A DNA stretch of 64,000 nt from Cohnella sp. SGD-V74 (GCF_003001675.1 NZ_PVYW01000011.1:62001-126000); one strand, 5' to 3'. Counted from the stretch's first letter, positions 51,263-60,779 are shown. The notes: generated by a model from the letters alone, not told the origin. Translations and numbers: made by a program.

Positions 51263-52255
51263 ATGAGCCAGGAACAGCGTAAAATCGGATGGGGGATTCT
51301 GGGGGCCGGCGGTATCTCATCCGCCTTCGCCAAAGACTTGAAGCTGGTTGAGGGCGCAGAACTGACAGCGGTTGCGGCCAGGTCTGCCGACAAGGCGGAA
51401 GCGTTCGCCGCGCAATACGGGGCGGCGAGATCATACGGCAGCTATGAGGAGCTTCTGCGGGACCCCGACGTGGACGTCGTCTATATCGGCACGCTTCATC
51501 CGTGGCATGAGAAGCAAGCGATAGCCTGCCTGGAGGCGGGCAAGGCCGTTCTGTGCGAGAAGCCGTTCACGATGAACGCGGCGGAAGCGAGAAACGTCGT
51601 CCGCGTGGCCCGGGAGAAGAAGCTGTTCGCCATGGAAGCGATGTGGACGCGGTTTCTGCCGCCGATCGTGCAGGTCAGGGAGTGGCTGAAGCAGAATCTC
51701 ATCGGAGAGGTGCAGCTGGTCAAAGCCGACTTCGGTTTCGACGTGGGCTGGCAGCCGGAGGGGCGTCTGCTCAACAAAGAGCTGGGCGGCGGAGCGCTGC
51801 TGGACGCCGGCATCTATCCGGTCTCGTTCGCGTCGATGATCTTCGGCGAGCAGCCGATCAAGGTGATGAGCAGCGCCGCGATCGGAGAGACGGGCGTGGA
51901 CGAGAGATTTTCGCTGCTGCTCGAATATGCGGGAGGCCGGACAGCGGCCCTGAACGGGGCGGTCCGGCTGAACCTGCAGAAGGATGCGTACATCTATGGG
52001 ACGAAAGGGTATATCCACGTTCCCGATTTCCTGTTCGGGAGAGAGGCCCACTTGCATGTGAACGGCGCCGAAGCGCAGCATGTCGCCGACGATCGGACTT
52101 ATGCCGGCTACAGGGACGAGGCGCAAGAGGTGACGGACTGCCTGCGTTCGGGGCGGCTGGAAAGCGAGATTATGCCGCTCGACGAGACGGTGCGCATTAT
52201 GGAAACGCTGGATCGGGCCCGCGCGCCGTGGGGCCTTGTGTACCCGACCGAATAA
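51263..52255 (+). CDS. Gfo/Idh/MocA-family oxidoreductase
   Basis: A 330-residue NAD(P)-dependent dehydrogenase. Rossmann motif WGILGAGGISSAFAKDL at 10-26; catalytic EKP in LCEKPFTMNAAEARN near 95; and the family's AMWTRFLPP and LDAGIYPVSF motifs. It is close to dihydrodiol dehydrogenase/glucose-fructose oxidoreductase-like proteins. Substrate unknown. The ATG at 51263 has GGAGG 8 nt upstream. Its last 59 nt overlap the convergent serine hydrolase gene, an unusually long antisense overlap. Confidence 0.9.
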   Translation: MSQEQRKIGWGILGAGGISSAFAKDLKLVEGAELTAVAARSADKAEAFAAQYGAARSYGSYEELLRDPDVDVVYIGTLHPWHEKQAIACLEAGKAVLCEKPFTMNAAEARNVVRVAREKKLFAMEAMWTRFLPPIVQVREWLKQNLIGEVQLVKADFGFDVGWQPEGRLLNKELGGGALLDAGIYPVSFASMIFGEQPIKVMSSAAIGETGVDERFSLLLEYAGGRTAALNGAVRLNLQKDAYIYGTKGYIHVPDFLFGREAHLHVNGAEAQHVADDRTYAGYRDEAQEVTDCLRSGRLESEIMPLDETVRIMETLDRARAPWGLVYPTE

Positions 52256-53201
52256 GCGCCGGAGCGATCAGATCGAGAAACGCATTTACTGGTTTCCGAT
52301 CTTTTTTTCTTTTATCATCCGTCAATACGACCACGATGCGCAGATCGGGGATGACGTAGACAAATTGTCCTCCGTAGCCTCGGGCATAAAAATAGTCGAA
52401 AGAGGAAGAGAGGGGCGCGCTCGCATTGTCGCCGGCGGCTTGCTCCGCGAACGTATCCGTCCACCAATGCCAGCCGTAATAGCCGACATTCGGCGGGCTG
52501 GCGGGAACGGCCGGCTGCACGGAACGGAGCGCGCGCTCCTCGGAAACCAACCGGCGTTCCCCCAAGCGGCCACGATCCAAATAGAGGCGTCCGAACTCGA
52601 GCAGATGCGCGGGGCGCAGTCGCAAGCCGTATCCCCCGGTATGGAGGCCTTGCGGATCGGTCTCCCATTCGTATGATTCGATGCCGAGCGGACCGAACAG
52701 CTCCAGCTCGGCAAAGCGGGCGATCGGCATCCCGCATGACCGAGCGAGAATCGCGGACAGCAGCTGGGACGCGCCGGAGCTGTACTCCATTTTGCGTCCG
52801 GGCGCTTCCGCCAGAGGCTGGGACAGCACGAAATCGACCCAATCGTCGGACCGGGTCATGCGCGGGAACGACTGGATTCCGCCGAACTCGGTCCACTTAA
52901 ACCCCGGGGTCATCGTCATCAGATGCTCGATCGTAATGTCCTTTTTCCGGGAATCGGGGTCCGCCAGCAGCTTCGGGAAAAACTCGGCGATCGGCGTATG
53001 CGGCTCCGGCAGCATTCCCCGGTCCATCGCGATGCACAGGAGAGCCGACAGAACGCTCTTCGTGCACGAATTGACTTTGGCCAGCTCGTCCGGAATGCGC
53101 GAATGGCGGTAATGCTCGAACAGCAGCCGTCCGTCCCGGCTGATCAGGCAGCTTCTCAGGTCTAGCGTGGAAATGGCGGTTGTCAGATGGGATAGGTTCA
53201 T
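52197..53201 (-). CDS. Serine hydrolase, class C beta-lactamase fold
   Basis: A 334-residue penicillin-binding-protein-like hydrolase without signal peptide. The catalytic motifs are SCTK (near residues 46-49, SxxK) and YSS (near 141-143, YxN-like). A YARGYGGQF segment replaces the usual KTG/HTG box. Such cytoplasmic members are esterases or peptidases rather than resistance enzymes. The start at 53201 lacks a good ribosome binding site, so it is only probable. Confidence 0.84.
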   Translation of the reverse strand: MNLSHLTTAISTLDLRSCLISRDGRLLFEHYRHSRIPDELAKVNSCTKSVLSALLCIAMDRGMLPEPHTPIAEFFPKLLADPDSRKKDITIEHLMTMTPGFKWTEFGGIQSFPRMTRSDDWVDFVLSQPLAEAPGRKMEYSSGASQLLSAILARSCGMPIARFAELELFGPLGIESYEWETDPQGLHTGGYGLRLRPAHLLEFGRLYLDRGRLGERRLVSEERALRSVQPAVPASPPNVGYYGWHWWTDTFAEQAAGDNASAPLSSSFDYFYARGYGGQFVYVIPDLRIVVVLTDDKRKKDRKPVNAFLDLIAPALIRSGTQGPTARGPDPAFP

Positions 53202-53273
53202 ACGATGATGTTATCGTCTTGGGCGGGGGAATGCAAATTCGGAGTTCCGGGGCCATCGTCATACGAAAAAAGT

Positions 53274-53325
53274 AAAAGGAACAGATTCCAGGCGCAATCA
53301 TGCGTCAACAGAATCTGTTCCTTTT
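53274..53325 (-). terminator. Terminator of the GNAT operon, probably bidirectional
   Basis: AAAAGGAACAGATTC (53274-53288) pairs perfectly with 53311-53325 (15 bp). On the minus strand it is followed by ACTTTTTTC. It separates the GNAT operon from the serine hydrolase gene. Confidence 0.9.
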
Positions 53326-53340
53326 GTTTCAAGAGCGCCG

Positions 53341-53874
53341 TCAAGCGGGGCTCGCGGACTTCCGTGCGAAGGATCGGACGTATGCCGCCAGTTCCTCGAA
53401 AGGAATTCGCACCAGCGACGTTCCGTTGGCAGCCTGCAGGCTTGCGCCGGGCAGCGAGGCGAGCTTGGAGCAAAGCTTGATCAGCTCGGTCCGATCGCCG
53501 GGAACCCAGAACTGGAACCATTCAACGTCCGGATTGGCTTCGCGAGCGACGTCCAGCAGCGCTTGCAGCGCTCGAACGAAGAGAGGAGTCCCTCGATGCT
53601 GCGGAAGGAGGAAGGCGAGTTCCGCCTGACACACGTCGCGGTCCTGATGATCGTTCGCTCCGGTGCCGAAGACGAAACCCGCCGCGCCGACCAGCTCGTA
53701 AGACTCCTCGTCGATGACGAGCATCGCCTTGCCCATAAGGAGCGGACTGCCGGCGAAGCTGAGCTTGATGTGGAACGGGTACGGCAGGTTCAAGTCCCGG
53801 TGATTGTCCAAGACGAACTTGATATAGGCCTCATGGTCCATATCGAACCTGCATACGCGAAAGAGATACGGCAT
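53341..53874 (-). CDS. GNAT-like protein, distal gene
   Basis: A 177-residue protein starting MPYLFRVCRF. It has a GNAT-like plan: strands ESYELVGAAGFVFG, then ELAFLLPQHRGTPLFVRALQ in the acetyl-CoA loop position (the usual Q/RxxGxG/A reads QHRGTPL), and a C-terminal strand before PGASLQAANG. It shares layout and several positions with the protein at 54027, so the two are probably distant paralogues. Its ATG overlaps the stop of a small upstream gene (TAATG) and lacks its own ribosome binding site, so it is probably translated by coupling. Function unknown. Confidence 0.68.
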   Translation of the reverse strand: MPYLFRVCRFDMDHEAYIKFVLDNHRDLNLPYPFHIKLSFAGSPLLMGKAMLVIDEESYELVGAAGFVFGTGANDHQDRDVCQAELAFLLPQHRGTPLFVRALQALLDVAREANPDVEWFQFWVPGDRTELIKLCSKLASLPGASLQAANGTSLVRIPFEELAAYVRSFARKSASPA

Positions 53875-53984
53875 TACTTCGTGGCGATGACCGGAGCCGC
53901 GCGGAGCGAATCGTTCGCTTTGACGATTTTGCCGAATCCGGAGCCTTTTTTGATATCTTTTACATTTGGCGTAGCTGGATACAT
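53874..53984 (-). CDS. 36-residue peptide gene coupled to GNAT gene
   Basis: The ATG at 53984 has GAAGGAGG 8 nt upstream, the best ribosome binding site in this operon. The frame runs 36 codons and stops as TAATG, sharing one base with the start of the distal GNAT gene. The peptide starts MYPATPNVKDIKKGSG and is basic and soluble, with nine Lys/Arg in all and no membrane helix. It could be a functional small protein or only a translational entry site for the gene behind it. Not similar to anything I can name. Confidence 0.6.
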   Translation of the reverse strand: MYPATPNVKDIKKGSGFGKIVKANDSLRAAPVIATK

Positions 53985-54026
53985 GGGCTTGTCCTCCTTC
54001 GGTTAGAGTCTGGAATTGCCTTTTCA

Positions 54027-54542
54027 TTATAGGGGATTCAGTCGATTAAGAATATACCTAATTTGGTGTATTTCTCCGGAAAACACCGATTCCTGTCCGA
54101 CGCTGCCTTCCCGCGCGCCTTCGAAGGGGGCGATCTTGGCATACAGCTTGCATAGGTAGGGATTGTCCGAGAGCGCGCACAGCCGGACGACTTCGACGTC
54201 CGGGTAATGGTCGGTAACGTAGTCGATCATATGCCGCATTCCTCTCAGAAACAAGCGCGTCCCCCTGCGATCCTTGTCTACGATGCCAACGTCGATCAGC
54301 ACGCTGGCTCGATCGCGAACGCCATCTTCGGGCGGTTGGATGTAGAAGCCCGATGCGCCGACGATTCGTCCGTCTTCATCCACCCCGTAATGCAAATGGC
54401 CTTCGCTCATGTATCCGTACAAAATCGTAACCATGTCTATCGTACATAAAGAAGGATGCAAATCCCTTCGGTGCTCTACCATGTACAGAGAGACTCGGGC
54501 GAGTTCGTCGTCTTCGACGCAACGGCGGAATCGTATCGTCAT
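54027..54542 (-). CDS. GNAT-family acetyltransferase, proximal gene
   Basis: A 171-residue GNAT protein. Core elements: GVDEDGRIVGASGFYIQ, then VLIDVGIVDKDRRGTRLFLRG as the acetyl-CoA-binding strand and loop, and LCALSDNPYLCKLYAKI as the late helix. Substrate unknown. The ATG at 54542 has AAGGAG. It is the first gene of a three-gene operon ending at the terminator 53274-53325. Confidence 0.78.
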   Translation of the reverse strand: MTIRFRRCVEDDELARVSLYMVEHRRDLHPSLCTIDMVTILYGYMSEGHLHYGVDEDGRIVGASGFYIQPPEDGVRDRASVLIDVGIVDKDRRGTRLFLRGMRHMIDYVTDHYPDVEVVRLCALSDNPYLCKLYAKIAPFEGAREGSVGQESVFSGEIHQIRYILNRLNPL

Positions 54543-54707
54543 TGTCGTTGCTCCTTTCCTTGCTCGGCGAATGGTCGCGTCTGCCTCTATTTTATACCAT
54601 AGGCCGATTCTTTTTAATAGAGCTCTGCAATCTCCCGAGAAATATGATTAAATAAGTGGAAGTGTCGAAAAAAGTCGTTAACTTCTATCGGGGCGAGGTC
54701 GTTATCC

Positions 54708-56447
54708 GTGAAAATATTGAAAAAATACTGGAACAGCATCCGGTTGCCGCAAAAGCTCGTGCTTGTGTACATGCCGCTCATCATTTTTCCGACGCTGTTC
54801 GGTTCCTTGATGCTGATGAACAGCTACACGGCTTCAAGCAAGCAGGCGTCCCGGGAATATGCCGCGGACTTGGTCGGGCTGATGGTCGAGCAGATGGATT
54901 CCCGGCTGTCCTCGATCGAAGAGCTCAGCAAGCAGATGATCACGGACAGCGAGCTGTTGGAGCTGGTGGCGCGAACGGACGTCTCCATGTTCGAACAGCT
55001 GGACAAGACGATGGCGATCAAAGATTGGATGAACCACTATTGGCTTAACAACAACATGAACGAATACATCGTGGCGATGGTGCTGGATACGGGAAACAAC
55101 ACTTACATCTATAACGAGAACGAAGTCGGTCAGTACCGGATACGCGATCCGGAGTATCAGAGCGCCATTCGAAGCAACAGGGGCGGAGCCGTCTGGTTCG
55201 AGCCGGCCGAGTTCTCGAACGGATTTCAACGCTTCGAGGCGTTCCGGATGGGAAGATGGGTGCGGGACGGCAAGCTAAGCGAGATCGGCCTGCTGACGAT
55301 CGTCGTGGACGTCGAAGCGATCCGATCGATTTTCAAGCAGACGAAGCTGGACGACAACGCGGTGCTGCAGCTGCGAACGTCCTCCGGGAGCGTTCTGGTC
55401 GACAACGGCAACAAAGGGGACGAGGGAAGCTATCAGGATCTGCATCTCGACTACTCCAACATTCGGGAAGATTGGGCGCTGTCGGCTTCCCTGAACATGG
55501 ACGACCTGTATACGGAAATCAACCGGATGATCCGATTAACGATGCTCATTATCGCGGCGTGCGCCGTGTTCGGATTCGTCGTTACCCGTTTCCTGGCCAT
55601 CGACGTCGTCAATCCGATTCGCAAGCTGATGAACAATATGATGTCCGGCATCCAATCGGCCAGTCCGCGGAAGCTGGCTAAATTCAAAGGCGCAATCGAA
55701 ATCCGCGAGATGAACGATATTTTCGTGTCCGTCATGTACGAGATCGAGCAGTTGATTCAGCAGACGGTAAGCCAGGAGCGGAAAAAGCGGGCCGCGGAAA
55801 TCCAGGCGCTGCGCAAGCAGCTGTCGCCGCACTTCCTGTACAACACGCTGAATTCGATCCGCTGGCTGGCCATTCTGCAAAAGCAGACGAACATTAAAGA
55901 GATCGTCGATTCGCTCTCCAATCTGCTTAACTATACGCTCAGGGACACGAACGAGTTTGTGACCGTGGAAGAAGATATGGACAAGCTGCGGGATTATATT
56001 TCGATTCAGAAGATTCGCTACCGGCAGTTCGCATTCGCCGTCGATATCGCCGAGGAAGCGCTCTCCGCCTCCGTTCCCAAATTTCTGATCCAGCCGCTGG
56101 TCGAGAATGCCCTTATCCACGGGCTTGAACCGCTGGATGACCGGATGGGGGAGATTGCCGTGACAGCATCCGTCGAAGGAAGCGTGCTCAAGCTTGTCGT
56201 TCAGGACAACGGGGTAGGCATCGCTCCCGACAAGCTGGCCGCCATGCAGCAAGAGTTGAACGGTTCTGCGCGCGGGGCGGCCGGACATATCGGCATGCTG
56301 AACGTACATGAACGAATCGCGGCTCACTACGGCTTTCCGTACGGAATGAAAGTCGACAGCGAAGTCGGCCGAGGCACGACAATCGAAATCCATATTTTGC
56401 GCGAGGAGCGGCCTGAGGATGAAAAAAATCATGATCGTGGACGATGA
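54708..56447 (+). CDS. YesM-type sensor histidine kinase (second system)
   Basis: A 579-residue membrane kinase. Transmembrane segments near 20-40 and 280-300 enclose an extracytoplasmic sensor. After a HAMP linker come the His_kinase motif LSPHFLYNTLNSIRWL (near 370) and a GHKL ATPase with VENALIHGLEP and DNGVGIAPDK. It should phosphorylate the YesN protein whose gene it overlaps by 29 nt. The start is GTG at 54708 with GAGG 9 nt upstream. It probably senses the sugar taken up by the transporter downstream. Confidence 0.93.
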   Translation: MKILKKYWNSIRLPQKLVLVYMPLIIFPTLFGSLMLMNSYTASSKQASREYAADLVGLMVEQMDSRLSSIEELSKQMITDSELLELVARTDVSMFEQLDKTMAIKDWMNHYWLNNNMNEYIVAMVLDTGNNTYIYNENEVGQYRIRDPEYQSAIRSNRGGAVWFEPAEFSNGFQRFEAFRMGRWVRDGKLSEIGLLTIVVDVEAIRSIFKQTKLDDNAVLQLRTSSGSVLVDNGNKGDEGSYQDLHLDYSNIREDWALSASLNMDDLYTEINRMIRLTMLIIAACAVFGFVVTRFLAIDVVNPIRKLMNNMMSGIQSASPRKLAKFKGAIEIREMNDIFVSVMYEIEQLIQQTVSQERKKRAAEIQALRKQLSPHFLYNTLNSIRWLAILQKQTNIKEIVDSLSNLLNYTLRDTNEFVTVEEDMDKLRDYISIQKIRYRQFAFAVDIAEEALSASVPKFLIQPLVENALIHGLEPLDDRMGEIAVTASVEGSVLKLVVQDNGVGIAPDKLAAMQQELNGSARGAAGHIGMLNVHERIAAHYGFPYGMKVDSEVGRGTTIEIHILREERPEDEKNHDRGR

Positions 56448-58011
56448 ATCTTTGGTCAGAGTCGGACTGCAGTCGATCATTCCGTGGGAGGAATACGGCT
56501 ACTGCGTATCCGGCGTATACCATAACGGCCGGGAGGCGCTGGAGGCGTGCAGGGCGTCGATGCCCGACGCGATTCTGACGGACATTCGCATGCCCGTCAT
56601 GGACGGTCTGGAGCTGATCAAGAACGTCCGGCAGCTCTCGGAGCGCGTCCCGATCGTCATCTTGAGCAGCTACGACGATTTCGAATATACGCGCACGGCA
56701 ATCCGGCTTGGCGTGCAGGATTATATCCAGAAGCATCAACTGGAGCCCGAGGAATTGATCCGGGTGCTTAACGCTTTGAAGATCGAAGAGACCGGATACG
56801 CCGGAGAAGCCGTCCAGCACGATCTGAAAAAGGAGAAGGAAGATTTGTTGGACAGGACGTCCTGGGTGGACACGGCGGGTAGCGGACGGGAGGAGGGCGA
56901 GCGAAGACGGGCTTACCCCGAACTGGAGAAGCTGGCGGAAGAGCGCGGGCCGTACGCGTGCTGGGTCATGATTCAGCCGTTCGTTGCGGCGTGGGGGGAG
57001 GAGCGGAGCCCGCTCTCGTACGCTCTCATCGTTCGGGAGGAGCTCGAACGCTACCGCTATACCGAATATCTCGGCGCGAGAGGATCGGTCGTGCACGCTT
57101 TGTTCTATCTGGGAGAGGAAATGCCGGGCGCGGAATCGCTGCGGCGGCAAGTGTCGCCGTTCTGCGGCAAGCTGCTGGAGTCGCTGCGCGGGAAGTGCAA
57201 TATGGATTTCGCGATCGGAATCAGCCGACCTATGCCGTTTCATGAATACGATGCGATGCATGCCGGCGCCGGCAGCGCGCTGCTGTCGATGTTTTACGGC
57301 ACGGGCGGCATATATTACGATAACGGTTCGGCCGCCAGAAGCGTCTATGCGGACGACGAGTGGATCGAGCTGTACAAGACGTTAAAAAGAGACGTCCGTC
57401 AGGAACGCTTCGACGAGCTGCTGCGGCAGCTGGACGAGCCGTCCCCGGCCGGAGCGGGCGAGATCGATCCTCGGGAATGGAAGCGGATCGGCGCCACCGT
57501 TGCGACGCAGCTTACCGATTATCTGATCGAGCAGTACGAGCTGGACGTCGAGAAAATCAAGCAGCATTTCGGAGATTTATGGCCGCTGGAGCGGTATATC
57601 GACAAGGCGAGCCATAAAGCGGCCTGGCTCTCTTCGGTCAGGCTTGTCTTCGAGCGCGCGGGGGCCCTTATCGCCTCCGTCCGGGCGAACAAGACGTGGC
57701 TGACGAAAATCAAACAATACGTAAACGAGAACTACGCCGAACCGATCCGTCTGGAAGACGCGGCTGCCCTCGTCTATTGGAGCGAAAACTATTTCAGCCA
57801 AAGGTTCAGCCAAGAGACGGGAATGACGTTCCTGGAATACTTAACGAGCGTTCGGATCGAGCGGGCGAAGGAATTGCTGCGAAGCGCCGACCGTTCGACG
57901 GAGGAGATCGCCGGTCTGGTCGGCTACGTCAATGCGAACTATTTCGTCAAGGTGTTCAAGAAGACGACCGGACTTACGCTGTCGGAATTCAAGGCCCGGC
58001 ACAAAGGATAG
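56419..58011 (+). CDS. YesN-type AraC-family response regulator (second system)
   Basis: A 530-residue regulator with receiver domain at 1-120 (acidic pocket D8-D9, phospho-Asp55 in LTDIRMPVMDG) and a C-terminal AraC domain (about 430-530) containing IRLEDAAALVYWSENYFSQ and IAGLVGYVNANYFVKVF. The middle region is poorly conserved, as usual. It overlaps the kinase gene and precedes the transporter genes, so it most likely activates them. Confidence 0.93.
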   Translation: MKKIMIVDDESLVRVGLQSIIPWEEYGYCVSGVYHNGREALEACRASMPDAILTDIRMPVMDGLELIKNVRQLSERVPIVILSSYDDFEYTRTAIRLGVQDYIQKHQLEPEELIRVLNALKIEETGYAGEAVQHDLKKEKEDLLDRTSWVDTAGSGREEGERRRAYPELEKLAEERGPYACWVMIQPFVAAWGEERSPLSYALIVREELERYRYTEYLGARGSVVHALFYLGEEMPGAESLRRQVSPFCGKLLESLRGKCNMDFAIGISRPMPFHEYDAMHAGAGSALLSMFYGTGGIYYDNGSAARSVYADDEWIELYKTLKRDVRQERFDELLRQLDEPSPAGAGEIDPREWKRIGATVATQLTDYLIEQYELDVEKIKQHFGDLWPLERYIDKASHKAAWLSSVRLVFERAGALIASVRANKTWLTKIKQYVNENYAEPIRLEDAAALVYWSENYFSQRFSQETGMTFLEYLTSVRIERAKELLRSADRSTEEIAGLVGYVNANYFVKVFKKTTGLTLSEFKARHKG

Positions 58012-58157
58012 AATCGGGCATCAAATCGGAAGAAATGGCATCGGCCGGAGCGACGAGCGGAAGATCTGGCATCAAAGCGAGGGGACTGTGCATGGAACGA
58101 GCGACGGCACGAACTTACAATCAGGGTAACCGGGGAACAAAGGAAATGTGGTGGTCT

Positions 58158-59459
58158 ATGTACGGTCTTAAGAACAAACGCCCAGCTGCCTTGACGATGC
58201 TGCTCGCCGTCGCCTTGCTGGCCGGCTGCGCGAAGAGCGATTCCATTGTTGGAGAGCAGCAGCCTTCGCCCAAGAGCGGGAACGAGCAAGTCGCTTTGCA
58301 GGTGTGGGGAGATCTGGGCAATCAAGTCGCGCTCGAGGCGTCGTTCAGGCTCATCAACGAGAACTTCATGAAGCAGTATCCGAACATCCGCATCAACTAC
58401 AAGTTCGTGCAAACGCCTGAAAGCCTGGATTTCGGCCTGCTGTCCAACGAGCTTCCCGACATTTTCTACGTTCAAGGAAACAAGACGACGAAAATGAGCG
58501 AGCTGGCGCGCAACGGCTACTTATTGCCTCTCGACGAGTACGGGTTCGACTTGCGGCGGTTTCCCGAGGAAGCCGTGCAGTACGGGACGGTCGACGGCAA
58601 GCTGTATTCCTCGCTGCCGGCTTTTCTGGACACGAAGGTCGTGTATTACAACAAGGATATTTTCAAGCGATACCATCTCTCTCCTCCCCGAACGTGGGAC
58701 GACTTTATCGCTTTGCTCGAAGCATTGTCCTCTCGCGGCATCACGCCGATCTCCATGCCGGGAACCGAGTACAAGGAACGATCGTGGATGAGCTACGTCC
58801 TGATGGCGCTGTTCGCCCACGACAAATCGGAAGCGCTCATGAACGATGCTCCCGGCGTCAAGCTGACGGATCCGGAATTCGTGGAAGGTCTGCAATACTT
58901 CCGGGACTTCGCGGAGAAAGGGTATTTCGGCGCCGACTACGTCTCTCAGGATCGGGTCCGGTGGCAGCTCTCGTTTACGAGCGGGGAAGCCGCGATGATC
59001 GTGGACGGCAGCTGGAACAATCTCTTATACGAGAACAGCGGAGTGAACCTGGGGAAATTTTACGTGCCCAACCGGGAAGGCAAGCGCATCATTCCGGTCA
59101 GTTACAACAACTGGACGACCTATTCCGTCTCCGCGGCCACGAAATATCCGGAGCAGGCGGTTCAATATTTGAAATACTTGAACTCGCGGGAAGTGCAGCA
59201 GCTGATGGGAGACGCGACAGGCATGATCCCGATCCTCGGCGATATCGAGCCGTCGGATTCGATCCAAGATTTGATGAAATACGATGCGACCGTCGACAAC
59301 TTCACGACGGTGATGGCTCATCTATCCAAGCGGGGCATGGACGCTCCGACTTTATACAGGCAGACCGTATTGGCCGAGCTGCTGACTTCGAAGCTGAATG
59401 GCAAGGAAGCGGCCGAGCTGCTGCAAGAAGCGGTCGTCTATTTCGACGCGGACCCGTAG
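58158..59459 (+). CDS. Sugar-binding lipoprotein A of second transporter
   Basis: A 433-residue family-1 solute-binding protein. The lipoprotein signal has a basic start (MYGLKNKR) and the lipobox LLAGC near residue 24. Mature motifs include LQVWGDLGNQVALEASF, LPDIFYVQGNK and ISMPGTEYKERSW. An alternative ATG at 58146 would add four residues; the ribosome binding site (AAAGGA) sits awkwardly for either. It lies 147 bp after the regulator. A second, only distantly similar binding protein follows; both may serve the same permeases with different ligands. Confidence 0.87.
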   Translation: MYGLKNKRPAALTMLLAVALLAGCAKSDSIVGEQQPSPKSGNEQVALQVWGDLGNQVALEASFRLINENFMKQYPNIRINYKFVQTPESLDFGLLSNELPDIFYVQGNKTTKMSELARNGYLLPLDEYGFDLRRFPEEAVQYGTVDGKLYSSLPAFLDTKVVYYNKDIFKRYHLSPPRTWDDFIALLEALSSRGITPISMPGTEYKERSWMSYVLMALFAHDKSEALMNDAPGVKLTDPEFVEGLQYFRDFAEKGYFGADYVSQDRVRWQLSFTSGEAAMIVDGSWNNLLYENSGVNLGKFYVPNREGKRIIPVSYNNWTTYSVSAATKYPEQAVQYLKYLNSREVQQLMGDATGMIPILGDIEPSDSIQDLMKYDATVDNFTTVMAHLSKRGMDAPTLYRQTVLAELLTSKLNGKEAAELLQEAVVYFDADP

Positions 59460-59489
59460 AGCGGGTCGATTAATCAGGAGGCTGGACAT

Positions 59490-60779
59490 ATGACCAAGAA
59501 AAGATATTTCGGGGCGGCGCTTATGATCGCGCTGTCTTTGATCGTGGGCGCATGCGGCGGAGCGGCGGATAAAGCGCCTGCGGCAAGCGGCGGCAAGACC
59601 GGCGGGGACGCCGCAAGCGGAGAGAAGGTCAAAATCAAATTTTTCGGCATGAACATGGCCTATACTTCGATGGAAGGAATGGGGGCCGAGCTTCAGAAGA
59701 AGCTTCCGCAATACGATATCGAGCTGTTGACGGTCGATACGGGTACGATCGACACGGCTATTCGCACCGGGATCGCCGGCGGCAGCCCGGCCGACATTTA
59801 CTTCTACTGGCCGCAGAACATGGCGAACATCGTGAAAGACAAGCTCGCGCTCGACTTGACCCCTTACTTGGAGGCCAACGGCGGCGAATGGAAAAATACG
59901 TTCACGCCGGAGCTGCTGGAGCTCGGACAGATCGACGGCAAGTATTACAACGTTCCTTTTGGAAGCGCTTATCCGGTCATCCTCGTCAACAACGAAATTT
60001 TTGAGCAGGCGGGCGTAGAGCCGAAGGAAGAGATGACCTGGCAGGAGTTCATGGCGATCTGCGAGCAGATCAAGCAGAAGACGAGCGCTTCGCCCTTTGC
60101 GGTCAGCTCCGAGCCGGATCGTCAGAGCTGGCTCATCCGGCAAGGCGTCATGAGCCTCTCGAACGGCGACGGCAAGCTCGAAGCGCTGGCTCATGGCGAA
60201 CTCGCGGCAGACAGCGGCTACTATGAAACGGCTCTCAACAATATCAAGGAGCTGTTCGAGAAACGGTATTGGTATCCGGGAGAAGGCGCGCTGAACATTA
60301 CGAGAGACGAGATCAACGCGGCGTTCCTGCAGGGCAAAGTCGGCATGTTGGCCGAAGTGGCCGGAACCGCCCTGTCGATCTCCGAATCCGCCGAATTCGA
60401 CGTCACTGTTGTGAAGTGGCCGGCCATGGGACCGGAGACGGTATTGCTAGGCGGAGCGAACGGTTACTTCATCCCCGCCAACGCGGCCAATCCCGACGCG
60501 GCCGTCGAAGTGCTGAAGACGCTGCTTGGTCAGGACATCCAGTCCATTCACCTGTCGCATGGCTATCCGCCGGCGAACCGGACGATCAAGGTGGAGAATC
60601 CCGTGCTGCAGCAAATCATGACGTTCACGGAAGATCTGTATCCGTTCGAGTTCCACACGAAGGAAGCGAAGCTGAAAAGCTATTACGAAGGCGAAATGGT
60701 GCCTAACTACTTAATGGGGTTAAATATCAAAGAAGTGCTCGGCCAATTGGATAAGTTGCGTCAAGACGCTTTTAAGTAA
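59490..60779 (+). CDS. Sugar-binding lipoprotein B of second transporter
   Basis: A 429-residue lipoprotein with the lipobox IVGAC near residue 22 and a Gly/Ala/Ser-rich linker. Mature domain motifs: KIKFFGMNMAYTSMEG, PADIYFYWPQNMANIV, YYNVPFGSAYPVILVNNEIF and LGGANGYFIPANAANPDAAVE. The ATG at 59490 has AGGAGG 9 nt upstream. It is directly in front of the permease genes (12 bp), so this is likely the main binding partner. Confidence 0.93.
   Translation: MTKKRYFGAALMIALSLIVGACGGAADKAPAASGGKTGGDAASGEKVKIKFFGMNMAYTSMEGMGAELQKKLPQYDIELLTVDTGTIDTAIRTGIAGGSPADIYFYWPQNMANIVKDKLALDLTPYLEANGGEWKNTFTPELLELGQIDGKYYNVPFGSAYPVILVNNEIFEQAGVEPKEEMTWQEFMAICEQIKQKTSASPFAVSSEPDRQSWLIRQGVMSLSNGDGKLEALAHGELAADSGYYETALNNIKELFEKRYWYPGEGALNITRDEINAAFLQGKVGMLAEVAGTALSISESAEFDVTVVKWPAMGPETVLLGGANGYFIPANAANPDAAVEVLKTLLGQDIQSIHLSHGYPPANRTIKVENPVLQQIMTFTEDLYPFEFHTKEAKLKSYYEGEMVPNYLMGLNIKEVLGQLDKLRQDAFK

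Noticed and set aside
52197..53201. Beta-lactam resistance gene
   Set aside because: No signal peptide and no clear KTG box; the fold is shared by many cytoplasmic esterases.
53341..54027. N-terminally extended form of the distal GNAT protein starting at ATG 54027
   Set aside because: The extra 51 residues are Arg/Gln/Ser-rich like a shadow frame and have no ribosome binding site, whereas the overlapping 36-codon frame has a strong one.
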